From Manis javanica (lineage: Eukaryota > Chordata > Mammalia > Pholidota > Manidae), in contig NC_133156.1 of assembly GCF_040802235.1 (NCBI RefSeq), positions 26,555,343 to 26,619,342 on the forward strand: 64,000 nt of DNA, given 5' to 3'. Positions 26,546-58,468 of the stretch are shown here, piece after piece. The first letter of the stretch is position 1, and each line of letters opens with the position of its first letter. Under the pieces are notes generated by a model. It was not told the DNA's origin. It saw nothing but the letters and a program-made list of their open reading frames with translations, and ran no database searches. Position numbers and translations under genes: made by a program.

Positions 26546-29500
26546 TGCAAAATGCTGAAGGATTTAGGAGAAAATTACAGCTGAGTTTCAGCTATTAACA
26601 CATTAGGATACCCAATAGCTTTCTGACAGCTAGTAGTAAACCCATCCCTGAGGGGAGCACAAGTTAATGTCCTTAGACAAAGGCCCTGGTAGAATTGGGC
26701 ATGAAGACAGTTCTAAGATAATAGAGAAAACCTGGGTATGGAAACCGTGTTATAGAAGCAACTGGATAAGCATATAAACTGTGGCTCCTTCTCTTTTCTC
26801 CCCACATCTGGGACGTTTAACAGCTCTGGTTTCCTACAGCAAAGCTGGGGCAGATTGGTGATCCCTGGAAGGGCCCATTTATTTCGACAAGCCAATCTAG
26901 GACTCTGTACTAATCAAGTCTCTGAGCCATCTACCTTGAGAAATGAAGAGGTCGTACAAATCACCTTAGTCCTTTCCAGCTTTAACATTCCACAATTCAA
27001 AGAATTCTGGGAGTCTCTCCTGTTTCTTGTGGTAACAATCAGAATGGGAAGAACTTTAAGGAGATATTCTGGTATTTACCTTAAATGAATTTTTTCCAAA
27101 TAAATCCTATCCCACCAACCAAGTTCCACATCTACCCCACTATTCTTCAAAATCTAACATCTACCTATATGTATTTGCTTTTTAACATGATGTGTTCTAT
27201 ACAATCTACTTAAGTGTGCACTGAATCTTTAAAGAACCAAGTCCTCTTCTTCTCCCATACTTCTTTATGCCAGGTTCTCTGTACAATTCTTCATTTTAAA
27301 GGACCAAATCAGTGGTCATACACTCTTCATAAAAACATTTAAGAATTTTTATCAAATCTGAAATCAAACAGATGACATGTAATAAAGCCTGAGGTTTTTG
27401 TAATCAAAGTGGTTAATTAGAGCAACAGTTGTAACTGTTTATATCCAGATTAAATGAGATATAATTGTCCCTCTAATCGCTATCAAAAATAAAGGCAAAC
27501 TTCCCCTAAGTGGCTTTCTGAAAAATAAATACTTGCTTAAGTAATTCAATAGTTAGTATCTGGTAAACTTCCCTTACCTTGCTTTGTTAAAAAACTAAGA
27601 CACATTGGATAGATGCAAGTCCCTTAGCAATCCATGATACTGGCTACACTTCAAAGTACTGAACACACATGGATTTGTCACAGACCAGGTCACATGGTTC
27701 ATGGGAGTTGACCGTAGAAATGCTTTCCAATACTATTTTCCTCTCAAAGGGAAAGAAAAAAGCTACCAGGTTCAAGTGGAAACTGGAGGAGGGGAGATTG
27801 TCCAAGGCTCTCAAAACAAGTCATATAATGAAAAAGAGAACAACCTTGATTCTAAGCTAATACATAAGCATAATCAAAACCAAAACCAATTAAGGAATTT
27901 AAGCCACCTCTGATCAACTTTTATGATTATTATGGCCATTCTGAGAGACTGTTTCAGGAAAGCATTTTAAAGCAAAGCAGTCTAATTTCAGTATTATCTC
28001 GAGCTAGATACATATCCACTAAAAAGAATGTAACAAAGTTTTATCTTACATGTGCCATCATGTCTCCTTTAAGTCTAGTAAGAGTTCACAAGCCTGCCTA
28101 TGGTCCCCAGAACCTGTTATCACAGTAAATACAATTCCCAAAGGTATTACCACCTCAAAACCAGAAACCCAATTATCTAGTACCACATGGCCCTTACTTG
28201 TCTAGCAAAGTTAACCTACAGCCTCACCCTAACACAAAACTTTTCTGTTTCTAACACATTCTTTAAGGTTTCTAGAACATGTGTAGAAGACTCCCTCTAA
28301 ATGCCCATTGTCCATTGTTGATATAATAAGCAGCTAGCTAAAACCTGATTCAAATAAATGTTGAAATTGCTTCTTTTATAAGGTTGAAAATTGCTGAACC
28401 CAAAGTTCATCAATTACCTCATTTGTATGTGGTTCCTGCAGAGATTCTAAGTAGCACAAAAATAAAACTTTAATATAAAGGGTATCTTTAGATCAGCAGA
28501 TTTGACAAATGTAACCATTTACTTAAAGGAAATAAGCCACTCAGCATAAACTATGGTCTACAAATTTAAACCTCATATAAAGATTATTTCCATTTAGATT
28601 CTAACAAACTGCTTTCTATAAAGTGCCACATTTTCCACTAAATCATTAAATTCTACAAGGGTTTTCAAGGAGATGAAAGAGTATCAAAGGATGGCAGTTA
28701 GAAGCACAACACAAAACCGCTATAAACTCACCTGCATTATGCTATAATAAAAACATTGTTATGTTCCATATCCAAATTTCAACTGTACATGTAGTATTAC
28801 ACAGATGAGAAAATAATCTAAGAACAAGTCATTATTACTGTTACCATGTATTCTGCAAATCAAAGCAAGCCACACAAAATCAGTGTTTACTTGTTGACCC
28901 TTAAGGAAATAGAGAACAGTAATGCTAACCTTGGTCTGAATGTTTTAGACTCCAGTCTCTCTATACTGCAGTAATTTGTTATGGTCATGTCCTAGTCCCT
29001 TAGTATGTCATTCAAAAGTCAACAGATAAGACATTAATCGTTCTAAAGAAAAAGCATGTTTTGGAGGCCAATCTGCTCCTGGCTACAATGGATCCTTGGA
29101 GGCCCTGTCATCTGTTTTATGCCATTTCTTCATCTATTACTTTGGGAAAAACAGCATCTATCAATCCACAGCATAGTTGTGAAAGCTGCTAAAACTAAAG
29201 TGCAATTCAACTAACACTGTGGTTATAACCTACTCTTCCAAGGCCAAATAATTATTTTTAGATTATCTACTTCCTGCTCCCCAGCAATTGCTCAAAGATT
29301 GAGAACACAAGAATACACAAGTCCAACTTCACCATAAAAGCAAACAAAAGTACTACTGTAAGGCCCAAGACCTTATTTAATTTCAACACAGGTGAAGACT
29401 AAACCCCAATGAGCCAATGTAATCCCACTTAGCTAATTTAATACACATGGGCGAAGGTTTTAAGTTCAGTAGAAAAGAACTGTACATTGGGCCATATTTA

Positions 29501-29989
29501 CAGATAAAATTTTATTTTAAAACCTAAAAAAGATTGAATGTGATGAGCTGGGGCTGCCTATGGAAAATCTTGCCCTAACTTATTTTTCTACTTGTGAAAA
29601 CATGTATCTCTAGGGTGTTTAGTTTATCAACAGTAATGTAAACTACGATAACAGGGTTCTTAATAGTGTTAATACTAAACCCTATTTACAAAGTCCAATG
29701 CTATTCAAAACTCCATAATCATCTCATTCTGATGACTTGAAATTACTGAGGCAACGTTTTGTTTTCGGAAAGTATGCAGTAGTTCCCTACAAGTTAAAAG
29801 CAGCACCTAATGCTACTGCGTCTCCAATTTTCTTTTTTAAAAAAACCGTACAATTGGTACAAATAAAGTGTCATTACTTCCAGTAGATGTTACTGTAATT
29901 CCTGGAAAAGATTTCCAGTTAATAATCAATCTGTTTGTTTATCTGAGGCTGTATTTCAAAGGAATGAGCCTTCACCTTCGTTGTCCTAA

Positions 29990-30190
29990 CCCACTGCCCC
30001 ACCTCCAATGCACTATAGGAACAGGGACTGTCCACATTCTCAATGGGGTCACTTCACTGTTACTTAACTTTGGCATAGCTGGACCCCACCCACTAAATGC
30101 CAGACTCAGCTACCACCCTCCCAAATCTCATACCTTCCCAAAGGTACTCTAGGATATAACAGCCCCAGATTGAGAACCACTATTATTTAG
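29990..30190. mobile_element. Possible ancient hAT-type MITE
   Basis: The block ends GATTGAGAACCACTA, a terminal sequence typical of MER5-like hAT elements, and includes a CCCCACCCACTAAATGCC stretch. The assignment is tentative. Confidence 0.35.
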
Positions 30191-31933
30191 TTAGTGCCAT
30201 TAAATCTCTGAGTACACAGAACGCCTATTTTGAAATGTGTATTCACTTGCGAAAAGTGACTTCTAAGTTACCCATGATTTATGATCTTACTGTAACTCAA
30301 ACTTAAAAAACTCAAGCTAAGTTTCTTTCCATCACAAGCTTAATATAAGCTACAAAAGCACAAGCTGAATTTCTTCCCATTACCACTGGTCTGGGTCAAA
30401 TGGTTACACCAAAGTTACTTAAACTGACCCAAAAATAGCTATGTGACTCAAGTTATTTAAGTTTCTTTTTGTGAAAGAGATGTTGCAAATTCTCAATTAT
30501 CTGAGGTACTGGGGACCAACTAATAACATTAGACTTCATTTTAGTTTAAGACTTCAGCAAACCTAGTTTTCCAGTAACACCAAAACATTTCCTCTTCTTA
30601 CTCATAGACTATACTCAAACAGTCCTAAAGATGAACACTGTTAAGAAAATAAGTTAAATTTGACCTCATCACCCTTCAATTAGTAATGACAAGTTATCAT
30701 ATCAAGGGTTGCTTCACAAATGTGTACACAAAACCTTCACCCACCCCACACAGCACTCAAAATACAACATACTATTTAAAACAAACATTAATCTGTATTG
30801 CCAGATTAATTTTCTTCCAGAAATTTTAATAAAAATTGGCCATTTCCAAGAAACACCCACTGCATGCCCATCAACAGAAGACAACTTTAACAAAATAGAC
30901 AATTTACCATGGCTATGATTTAAAGAAAACAAAACTAGCAGACACTCAAGCACATCAGTGAAGTCCAATGTTAAAGTCACATTCCTTCTTATGTATGATT
31001 AGGCTTCTGAACAGATACTGAAAAACTACAAATGCTGAGCTATTTAGGTCAAAGGACCTCTTACAGAAGCATCTGTCTTCAAAGGCATTCCAGTTGAGAT
31101 TCAATTTCAGTATACAAGGTGGAAGAGGGATTTCGTCCCAACATACTCTGAGCCTGGTAAAACAAACCTAGTTTTTTTATTATTTTTTCTTTAAACAATT
31201 GCCAAGACTGGAATCAAAGATAAATAGAAGGCACAACAGTTCTGCACTGGTTTTGTGTTATTCAGATTTGGGGTTTTGGTTTTTGGGGATTTTGTTGTTT
31301 TTTTCAGCAAATACAAATTAAACATGAAAGAAACTCTACTTCAAAAAAAAAACCTATTAAGTTCATTGCATTCTACACATTTAAAACCTATCTCACAATT
31401 TAAATTTCAATGGTAAAAACAATAGGTTTTAAGAGTTGCTTTGTGATCACATAACAAAAGAAAAATTCCACTAACACCATTTATTCAGTTTTTAACTACA
31501 TCAGTGAGAATCAAAATTTGTCATTTTTTCCAATGGCAATCTCTCCATACCAGAAGTTTGTCATAACTCAAAGAAGAGACAATTTGGGTTTTTCCTGCCT
31601 CCAAGATATCAAATCCTGTACTTCACGTCAGTAATAAGCAAGACACATTCCTTTGGGAAAACGGCTGTTAAAAAAAATCCAGTCTGTATATGCAAAAGTA
31701 AAGCAAGGAAATTCAGTCTTTTTTTTTTCTTCTTTAAAAATTCATTTTTCCTAAAATATCATTCCACAAAATTGGAAGTGAAGGACTAAAAGGTCAGGAG
31801 AGGGAAGGGATAGGGAGGGAGCACACACCGTTAACACAAAAATTGTACAAACTGAAGCAGTTTATAATAGCAGTTTATATAAACCGCTGGAGCTAACGTT
31901 TGTACTGCTGCGTATAGATCAGTGAAGAGCAAT

Positions 31934-52261
<20,328 letters not shown>

Positions 52262-53044
52262 TCAAGTATTAAGGGGAGAAAGTGGAAAGGGAGAAGACTT
52301 AAATCGTTTAGCTAAAACCAACTAAAACCAACTCAAAGACAGGATCACTTGAACAATTCTTGGTTTTATAAAGAAATAAACATTGCAGATGTAAAGGGAA
52401 CCATACAGACTAGGTGCGATTTTATCCATTCAAAATTTACTGCACCAGATTGAGTTACTAGAGAAAAAAAAATCACTGTAAGGAATTAATTTGTCTTTAT
52501 TCCCAATATTCAGGTTTCTTAAAAAACTGAATAGAAGAATCTCAAAGATATGTATTTTCAACATGCATCCTTCCTAAGTTATTAAACCCACTGAGGAGTG
52601 TTCCAATTGCAAGATGAAAAACATTATGTATGACAATATTAGATTCAAGGGTAATAAATGAAAACAAATACAGCTTTCACATGCAGGCAGATACTATTAT
52701 GTTTAGTCAAAGCAAATCAATTTTTAGTACCCTTGAAAGAAACCACAAAAACTACAAATTCTAAATATGCCTACTTTATGATGGGATCAAATGATCCAAA
52801 AATAAAATGAGCAAAAGTTAACAAAGAATGTTTTATTCAACAGAATCCCAATCACCTCAAAATTATCATTTAAAAGTCATAAATGATGATTTAAAGTCAA
52901 TACCTTTGAATGCTAAGAAAGGCACGTGGTACACAGTACATTTTCAATCATCAGTTATTATCGGATAAAAATTTTTAAAAAAAGTATCTGGCATGAGATA
53001 ATCCAATTTTCACATAGAAAACAAAATCATCAAACTTAAAACAT

Positions 53045-53965
53045 AAAGGAAGCCAACAGACAAATTGAAAGATGCTCCACATAGCTAATCATCAGAGAAA
53101 TGCAAATTAAAACGAGATACCACCTTACACCAGTACGGATCACCACCATCCAAAAGACAAACAACAACAAATGTTGGCGAGGTGGAGAAAGGGGAACCCT
53201 CCTACACTGCTGGTGGGAATGTAAATTAGTTCAAGTATTGTGGAAAGCAGTGTGGAGGTTCCTCATACAAAAAACTAAAAACAGAAATACCATTTTACCC
53301 AGGAATTCCACTCCTAGGAATTTACCCTAAGAATGCAGCAGCCCAGTTTGAAAAAGACATATGCACCCCTATGTTTACCACAGCACTATTTCCAATAGTC
53401 AAGACACGGAAGCAACCTAAGTGTCCATCAGTAGCTGAATGGATAAAGATGTGGTACATATACACAATGGGATATTATTCAGCTATAAGAAAACAAATCC
53501 TACCATTTGCAACAACATGGATGGAGCTAGACGGTATTATGCTCAGTGAAATAAGCCAGGCGGAAAAAGACAATGTATCAAATGATTTCACTCACCTGTG
53601 GAGTATAAGAACAAAGAAAAAAACTGAAGGAACAAAACGGCAGCGGACTCACAGAACCCAAGAATGGACTAACAGTTAGCAAAGGGAAAGGGACTGGGAT
53701 GATTGATGGGGAGGGAGGGATAAGGGGAATAAGGGGCATTACAATTAGCAGACATAATTTACAGTGGGAAGGGGGGCAGGCAGAGAGCTATACAACACAG
53801 AGAAGACAAGTAGTGATTCTATAGCATCTTACTATGCTGATGGACAGTGACTGTAATGGGGTATGTGGTGGGGACTTGGTGACAGGGAGTCTAGTAAACA
53901 TAATGTTCCTCATGTAAATGTAGATTAATGATGCCAATAAAAAATAAAAATTAAATAAACATAAA
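53045..53965 (+). mobile_element. L1 3' end, relatively young
   Basis: From CATCAGAGAAATGCAAATTA through TACACTGCTGGTGGGAATGT to the 3'UTR text AAGACAAGTAGTGATTCTAT and an A-rich end (CCAATAAAAAATAAAAATTA). Two frames (53,100-53,330 and 53,371-53,679) still read as ORF2 C-terminus, for example MWYIYTMGYYSAIRKQ. It is better preserved than the other L1s here. Confidence 0.92.
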
Positions 53966-53969
53966 GGGA

Positions 53970-53997
53970 AACATATATATATATATATATATACACA
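53970..53997. repeat. (AT)n microsatellite at the L1 tail
   Basis: About eleven AT units followed by ACACAC, just after the A-rich L1 end. This is a common origin for such repeats. Confidence 0.9.
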
Positions 53998-54435
53998 CAG
54001 ATATACTGAGCATAAAAGACAAAGACAAATTTTATTTCAGGTTTCTTAAAGAATGGGCAGTATAGCAGGTCAATTCTTGACCAACCAATTTGTGGAGATA
54101 TGTTTATCCTCATCTAGTACATTTCTGCATTACTCTTGAGTATTTGTCCCATTTACTACTTGTTTCACCAAAAAAAAATCTAAGAAATTATTTCAAGCCC
54201 TGTTCATTTTCCCCAAATTATTACCACCAAGTATATATTGAATGGCTCCTGGTCATCTTTACCCTTCTTTTGAGACTCCTAGATAATTCAAATTAAAAGA
54301 CTAAAAAAAGCTCATTATTGGCTTGATTACACCACTATCATGAGTATTTTATTTCAGGTCATCACTACAAAACCAAGAAAGTTAAACTTCCATTCGCTGA
54401 ATTGGTCTTCATCTTGTTTGTAGATTTTTCTTAAC

Positions 54436-54441
54436 TGTTAC
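54436..54441 (+). repeat. Solo LTR target-site duplication, left
   Basis: TGTTAC here is repeated at 56,144-56,149. Six bases is the size made by betaretrovirus-like (class II) integrases. Confidence 0.85.
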
Positions 54442-56143
54442 TGCCGGGAGCCATGCTACTCAAGCTGTGTAGCAAAGCTCAGGCTGGAGGAAGACCCCCA
54501 CAAAGCAGGGGCCTTCGCAGCTGGCTCCCCCTATCACCCACCTTGATTTTGTTATTTTCCATTATACTATTGGCCTTGCTTTTATTTGCATTGTTGCCAA
54601 GGGCTAAGCTAACCTTTGATAGGCAGTACAGAGGAGATGAGAACATAAATTTCCCAGAAGCTTTACAAGACAGTGCTCCTGAAGAATGGAACACACAGAG
54701 GCCAGATGGCGATCTTGGCATAGAATACTGAAACCTACAGTTAGTCAAACACTGACTACCCCATCTCCACGTAAGTGGGAATGCCCCCCCTTTGTTTTTC
54801 AATACTAGTGAAGTTAGTGATGAAGAGTTTTATAGGAAAATTAGAGAAATAGTTATAGGGAAATACTGAATGGAATAACCCTGTCTGACAATCAATCTTC
54901 TCATGTTTTCTTCCCTCTGCTACTTCTATAGTTTTTCTTCTTCCTTCCTAATTACAGCCCTTTATTAGAATTTGTACCTCATACGTGAAATTACCAAGTA
55001 CCATAATTCTTCCAAGTGATAATAATACCTCAAGACAAGTGCTGGGCGTAGAAGTCATGGGGCATAAATCTGCAAATAAGTGAAAAGCTAACATTTTCAA
55101 AGAATATTGCTTCTCTCTCACTTTACATCTCCCTGTATGGCCCGGAAGATGGCTGGTTAGCCAGAGATGGATATGATTCCTCAAGGGAGGAACAACCTAA
55201 GACAGGCACAGTAGCAGGGGGGCCATCAGGTGAGAAAATGGGGGCCAACAGAGGTGAGGCTTAGAACCTCATCCCCCAGTTTTGAGAGAAATTGTCTACA
55301 CCCGTGGATGTTTTGTTGCCCTCATCTAACTTGGATTAATACCTAGTCTATAGGCACAGACCTGATCATCTACATTTGCCTTCTTACAACACTAAATTAT
55401 GCTTTCTATCTTTATCTTGCATCTACTTATAAATGAAAATTTATATTTGATCTGAGTGTTTATAGTTCATCATTCGCGATCAAAACAAATAGTTTCTATG
55501 ATATGAATGCCCTTGCACTGTTCACCATGTAAGAATTTGTTTAGTCCCTACAATAGAGCTATAGAGACCTGCATATTATATATCAGGGAAATTTTGGTGT
55601 CCACCCAGAAGAAAAAGAAATATAGATAAGAAAGGGAAATTTATTTTGCTGCCTGCTGTGCCCTATGAAGAGGTGTATAGTGAAGATATGAGTTTATGAT
55701 TTTAGACTGATTATAAATTTATTAAAGCCTCTGAGAATACTTTTGTGGGAAAAAATTCTAGCTAACTGTAGCAGTGAGTGACCTGTATTTCACCCCGAGC
55801 TGATAAGACTCCATAGTCACTGCTACACGCTGCACGCTTCTGCGCTCACATGCAATACTTAGAAAATGTGTTGCATAGAAACGAGAGACACAAGTTTAAG
55901 TCAAGGAACAGAAAAAAGATCACCTAACACTTGACTAACCATGTATAGATTAGAAAGAAATGGAAAGAAAAAAGCTGGCCTATACTTATTAATCAACAGA
56001 ACAAATAAAAAATAATCATACCCTTGTGCAAAATGGTATAAATAAAGCTGTCATCGGCACTTTGTCGAGAGACCTCCTCCATATGCCAACTCCATCCTGC
56101 ACCTTCGGGTATCCCACCCCTAGGCTGGAGCTGGACTCCTGCA
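54442..56143 (+). mobile_element. Solo LTR, class II ERV, 1,702 bp
   Basis: The block starts TGCCGGGAGCC and ends GGACTCCTGCA, so it has the TG...CA ends of a retroviral LTR and an exact 6-bp duplication on both sides. TATAAA lies at 56,037-56,042, overlapping AATAAA at 56,041-56,046, about 100 bp before the end, leaving a short R-U5. U3 is therefore about 1.6 kb, far longer than usual and comparable to MMTV. No internal retroviral sequence remains, consistent with recombination between two LTRs. Whether it is related to the ERV copy at 39,875 is suggested by shared motifs but not proven. Confidence 0.9.
54453..54731 (+). CDS. Small membrane-protein ORF inside the LTR U3 (hypothetical)
   Basis: A 92-codon frame starts 11 bp from the LTR edge. 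It has about 28 polar residues rich in basic ones, then one hydrophobic helix (LILLFSIILLALLLFALLP), then about 43 mostly acidic residues ending GDLGIEY. With no cleavable signal and positive charge on the N-side, it would be a type II single-pass protein. The layout recalls the U3-encoded membrane protein of MMTV, but that protein is much longer and I see no sequence match I can claim. It may be the remnant or first exon of a longer product. Strong donor GTAAGT follows at 54,771. It could also be chance. Confidence 0.4.
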   Translation: MLLKLCSKAQAGGRPPQSRGLRSWLPLSPTLILLFSIILLALLLFALLPRAKLTFDRQYRGDENINFPEALQDSAPEEWNTQRPDGDLGIEY

Positions 56144-56149
56144 TGTTAC
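56144..56149 (+). repeat. Solo LTR target-site duplication, right
   Basis: TGTTAC directly follows the terminal CA of the LTR. Confidence 0.85.
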
Positions 56150-56944
56150 AATTCTAAAGCTTGTCAAAGAACCTGTATCATTCATCAAGTTGCCAAATAT
56201 TTTCTTAATTAGTTTAACAGTTATAATCAAATGTTTTGCAAACTAGGTTCTCAACATTTTTAAATTCCAAACAGATAGTAAGTACTTCAGTTGGGGTTGA
56301 AATTTTCAACTTCAGAAATATGCAGTGTAAGCCTTGTTGAAACCAAATTTTCAACACTCCCAACACTAAACTTACAAGTTTTACTCTCAGTCATCAGGGT
56401 TACCTCAAATATACTCTTGCTCTCAAGGCTTGTATTTATATCACAAGCACTAGATGGTCTCATTAAAGTAAAAGCTCTTAAACTATCTGGCTCTTAAACT
56501 ATCTTCTTTAAGCTCTTCTAATAAATATCCCAATGACCTCAAGAGAAATGATAGCATTTAAAAATAATACTGTCAATAAATATTATTTCAATACAACTGG
56601 AGGGGAAAAAAAGCCATGATCAGACAAAACAAACATTTTGAAAGATGAATGCAAGTTTCTTCCTAAATGTTAAGTTTCTTAAGAGTAGAGACCATTTCTT
56701 ACATGACTTTCTGGCCCCAAAACATTAATTGACACATAATAGGAATAAAAAGTTTTCTTTCATTCAACATTCACACAAAAGGAGGTTAGAATTTTATAAA
56801 AAGCAAAACGAATTTCTAATCATCCATTTGTCATTTGTTGGGTGGAATTATGTTATCCAGAATTTAGATTAAGATAGTACATGTAACACTGTTTCTTTAG
56901 CAATTAAGAAAATGCCAGAGATCTAAGGTGCTAGAAATTAAGTA

Positions 56945-57095
56945 GTTGCCCCAGGGGGAATTGACTATAAAGGACCACCGGGAAATTGGCTGGGGTGTGA
57001 GAAATGTATTTGGATGATGGTTACACACCACTTTAAAACTTCTCAAACTAAACCCTCAAATTCAGTAATTGTTTGTAAATTATGTTTTCAAAATT
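56945..57095 (+). mobile_element. Old L1 3' end fragment
   Basis: GGGGGAATTGACTATAAAGG, then TGATGGTTACACACCACTTT, then TTGTAAATTATGTTTTC is an L1M 3'UTR order. Confidence 0.6.
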
Positions 57096-57756
57096 CTAAC
57101 TTACAAATGCTTCCAGATTAAAAAGATCATGAAGACACCATAAAATGCATTAAAAAAATTAAGAATACTCAACCACCAGTAACAACAAAATATTTAACAA
57201 AATTCTTCAGTAATCTAAGACCATACACACTGAACTTTTGTGAATAACCCTAATTGCATCATCATTTTCAGTAAAAAAGAAAAAAGCAGAAAATATTGGT
57301 GATCTGTTAATCCTAATTAGAGATCATTATTTGGTGAATCACCTCTAAAATTTTCACCTTCATCTCTGGCCCGAACATAAAACACAAGCGTTAGAAATAT
57401 GTAACTAACACACCTCCTGAGTCTTTAATCTCCCTCTGGTTATCAGAACTCTCGATTCTATCAATCCAAAATAAAGAAAACAAATTCACAAGCAGTCACC
57501 TCAGAAAAGCAGGTTTTGCCAATTACTACTGATCTACTGTGGCATTATAAGCTATGCATATCACTGAACACACATGCTAAAAGTTCTAAGATTCTCCCTC
57601 ATTTATAAAACACTCCCAAAACACTGCGTCCTTTTAAAAGAGGTTTCACCAATTTGTATGACTATGGAGTCTAGCTGTTTCTAACGTAACAGCATGCCAA
57701 TGGATACAATGTCAAATATACTATGAAGCATGTAACAAAATCAGAATAGGAAACTA

Positions 57757-58468
57757 CAGTTGTCCTTTGAACAACATAATCTAAACTGGGTGGGTCCACT
57801 TAGAGGCAGATATTTTTTCTGGGAAATATTTTTTGGAGATACTGAACACCTTGAAAAAACTCAAACCCAATCACCTAGAAATACTGAAAAAATTTAGAAG
57901 TCAGGTATGTCCAATACTGCATTATGAATATGACACTCATACTGAATGCCATGAAAATTTTATAGCAAATTCATCAATTAGTGTGTAGGACAGGCAATTG
58001 TGAAACATCAATTACATTAGACTACCAGAAATTATACTGTTGCTTTGTTATCAATGCATGAATCATTGTATCTGTAAATAAGTATGAATTTCCTGTCCAC
58101 ATCATGCTTTCATTTTTGAAGGGTAATGTTAGTAATACATGTAACATACAGTGTTTTGTATCATTAAGACAATACTGATGCAGGTACGCACAATTCACCT
58201 TGTCAATAGACAACATCAACTTAAAGCATTAATACAGTATTCTCTTCCTTGTGGTTTTTAATAACATTTTCCTTTTTTCTAGTTTACTTTATTATAATAC
58301 AGTATATAGTACATATACAAAATATGAGTTAATGGACTGTTATTTGTTAGGCTTCCAGCCAACAGTAGCTATTAGCAGTTAAGTTTTGGGGAAATCAAAT
58401 ATTATACATGGATTTTCAACTATTCAGGGTGTCAGTGAGCTCAAACCTCAGTTGTTTAAGGGTCAACT
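57757..58468. mobile_element. Tigger-family DNA transposon
   Basis: The left end CAGTTGTCCTTTGAACAAC and the right end GTTGTTTAAGGGTCAACT are near-perfect inverted copies, the typical Tigger/MER2 terminal repeat, with a TA before the left end. About 700 bp lie between them, without a transposase frame. Confidence 0.85.

Larger units (their letters stand above)
22500..31933 (-). other. G3BP1: G3BP1 3'UTR and downstream flank (extent uncertain)
   Basis: The bases directly below 31,934 are 3'UTR of G3BP1. Minus-strand AATAAA signals (TTTATT on the plus strand) occur at 31,480-31,485, 31,176-31,181, 29,511-29,516, 25,058-25,063 and 24,345-24,350. The region is AT-rich, has no young L1 insertion over about 9 kb and holds no supported ORF. 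From memory, human G3BP1 also has a very long 3'UTR form, so the UTR may extend several kb. Only the start at 31,933 is certain. Confidence 0.5.

Noticed and set aside
29868..30152. 94-codon plus-strand frame
   Set aside because: It overlaps a probable transposon relic and the antisense of the likely G3BP1 3'UTR. No family resemblance.
53100..53679. Two plus-strand frames as a possible gene
   Set aside because: They are remnants of the L1 ORF2 C-terminus in a 5'-truncated element.
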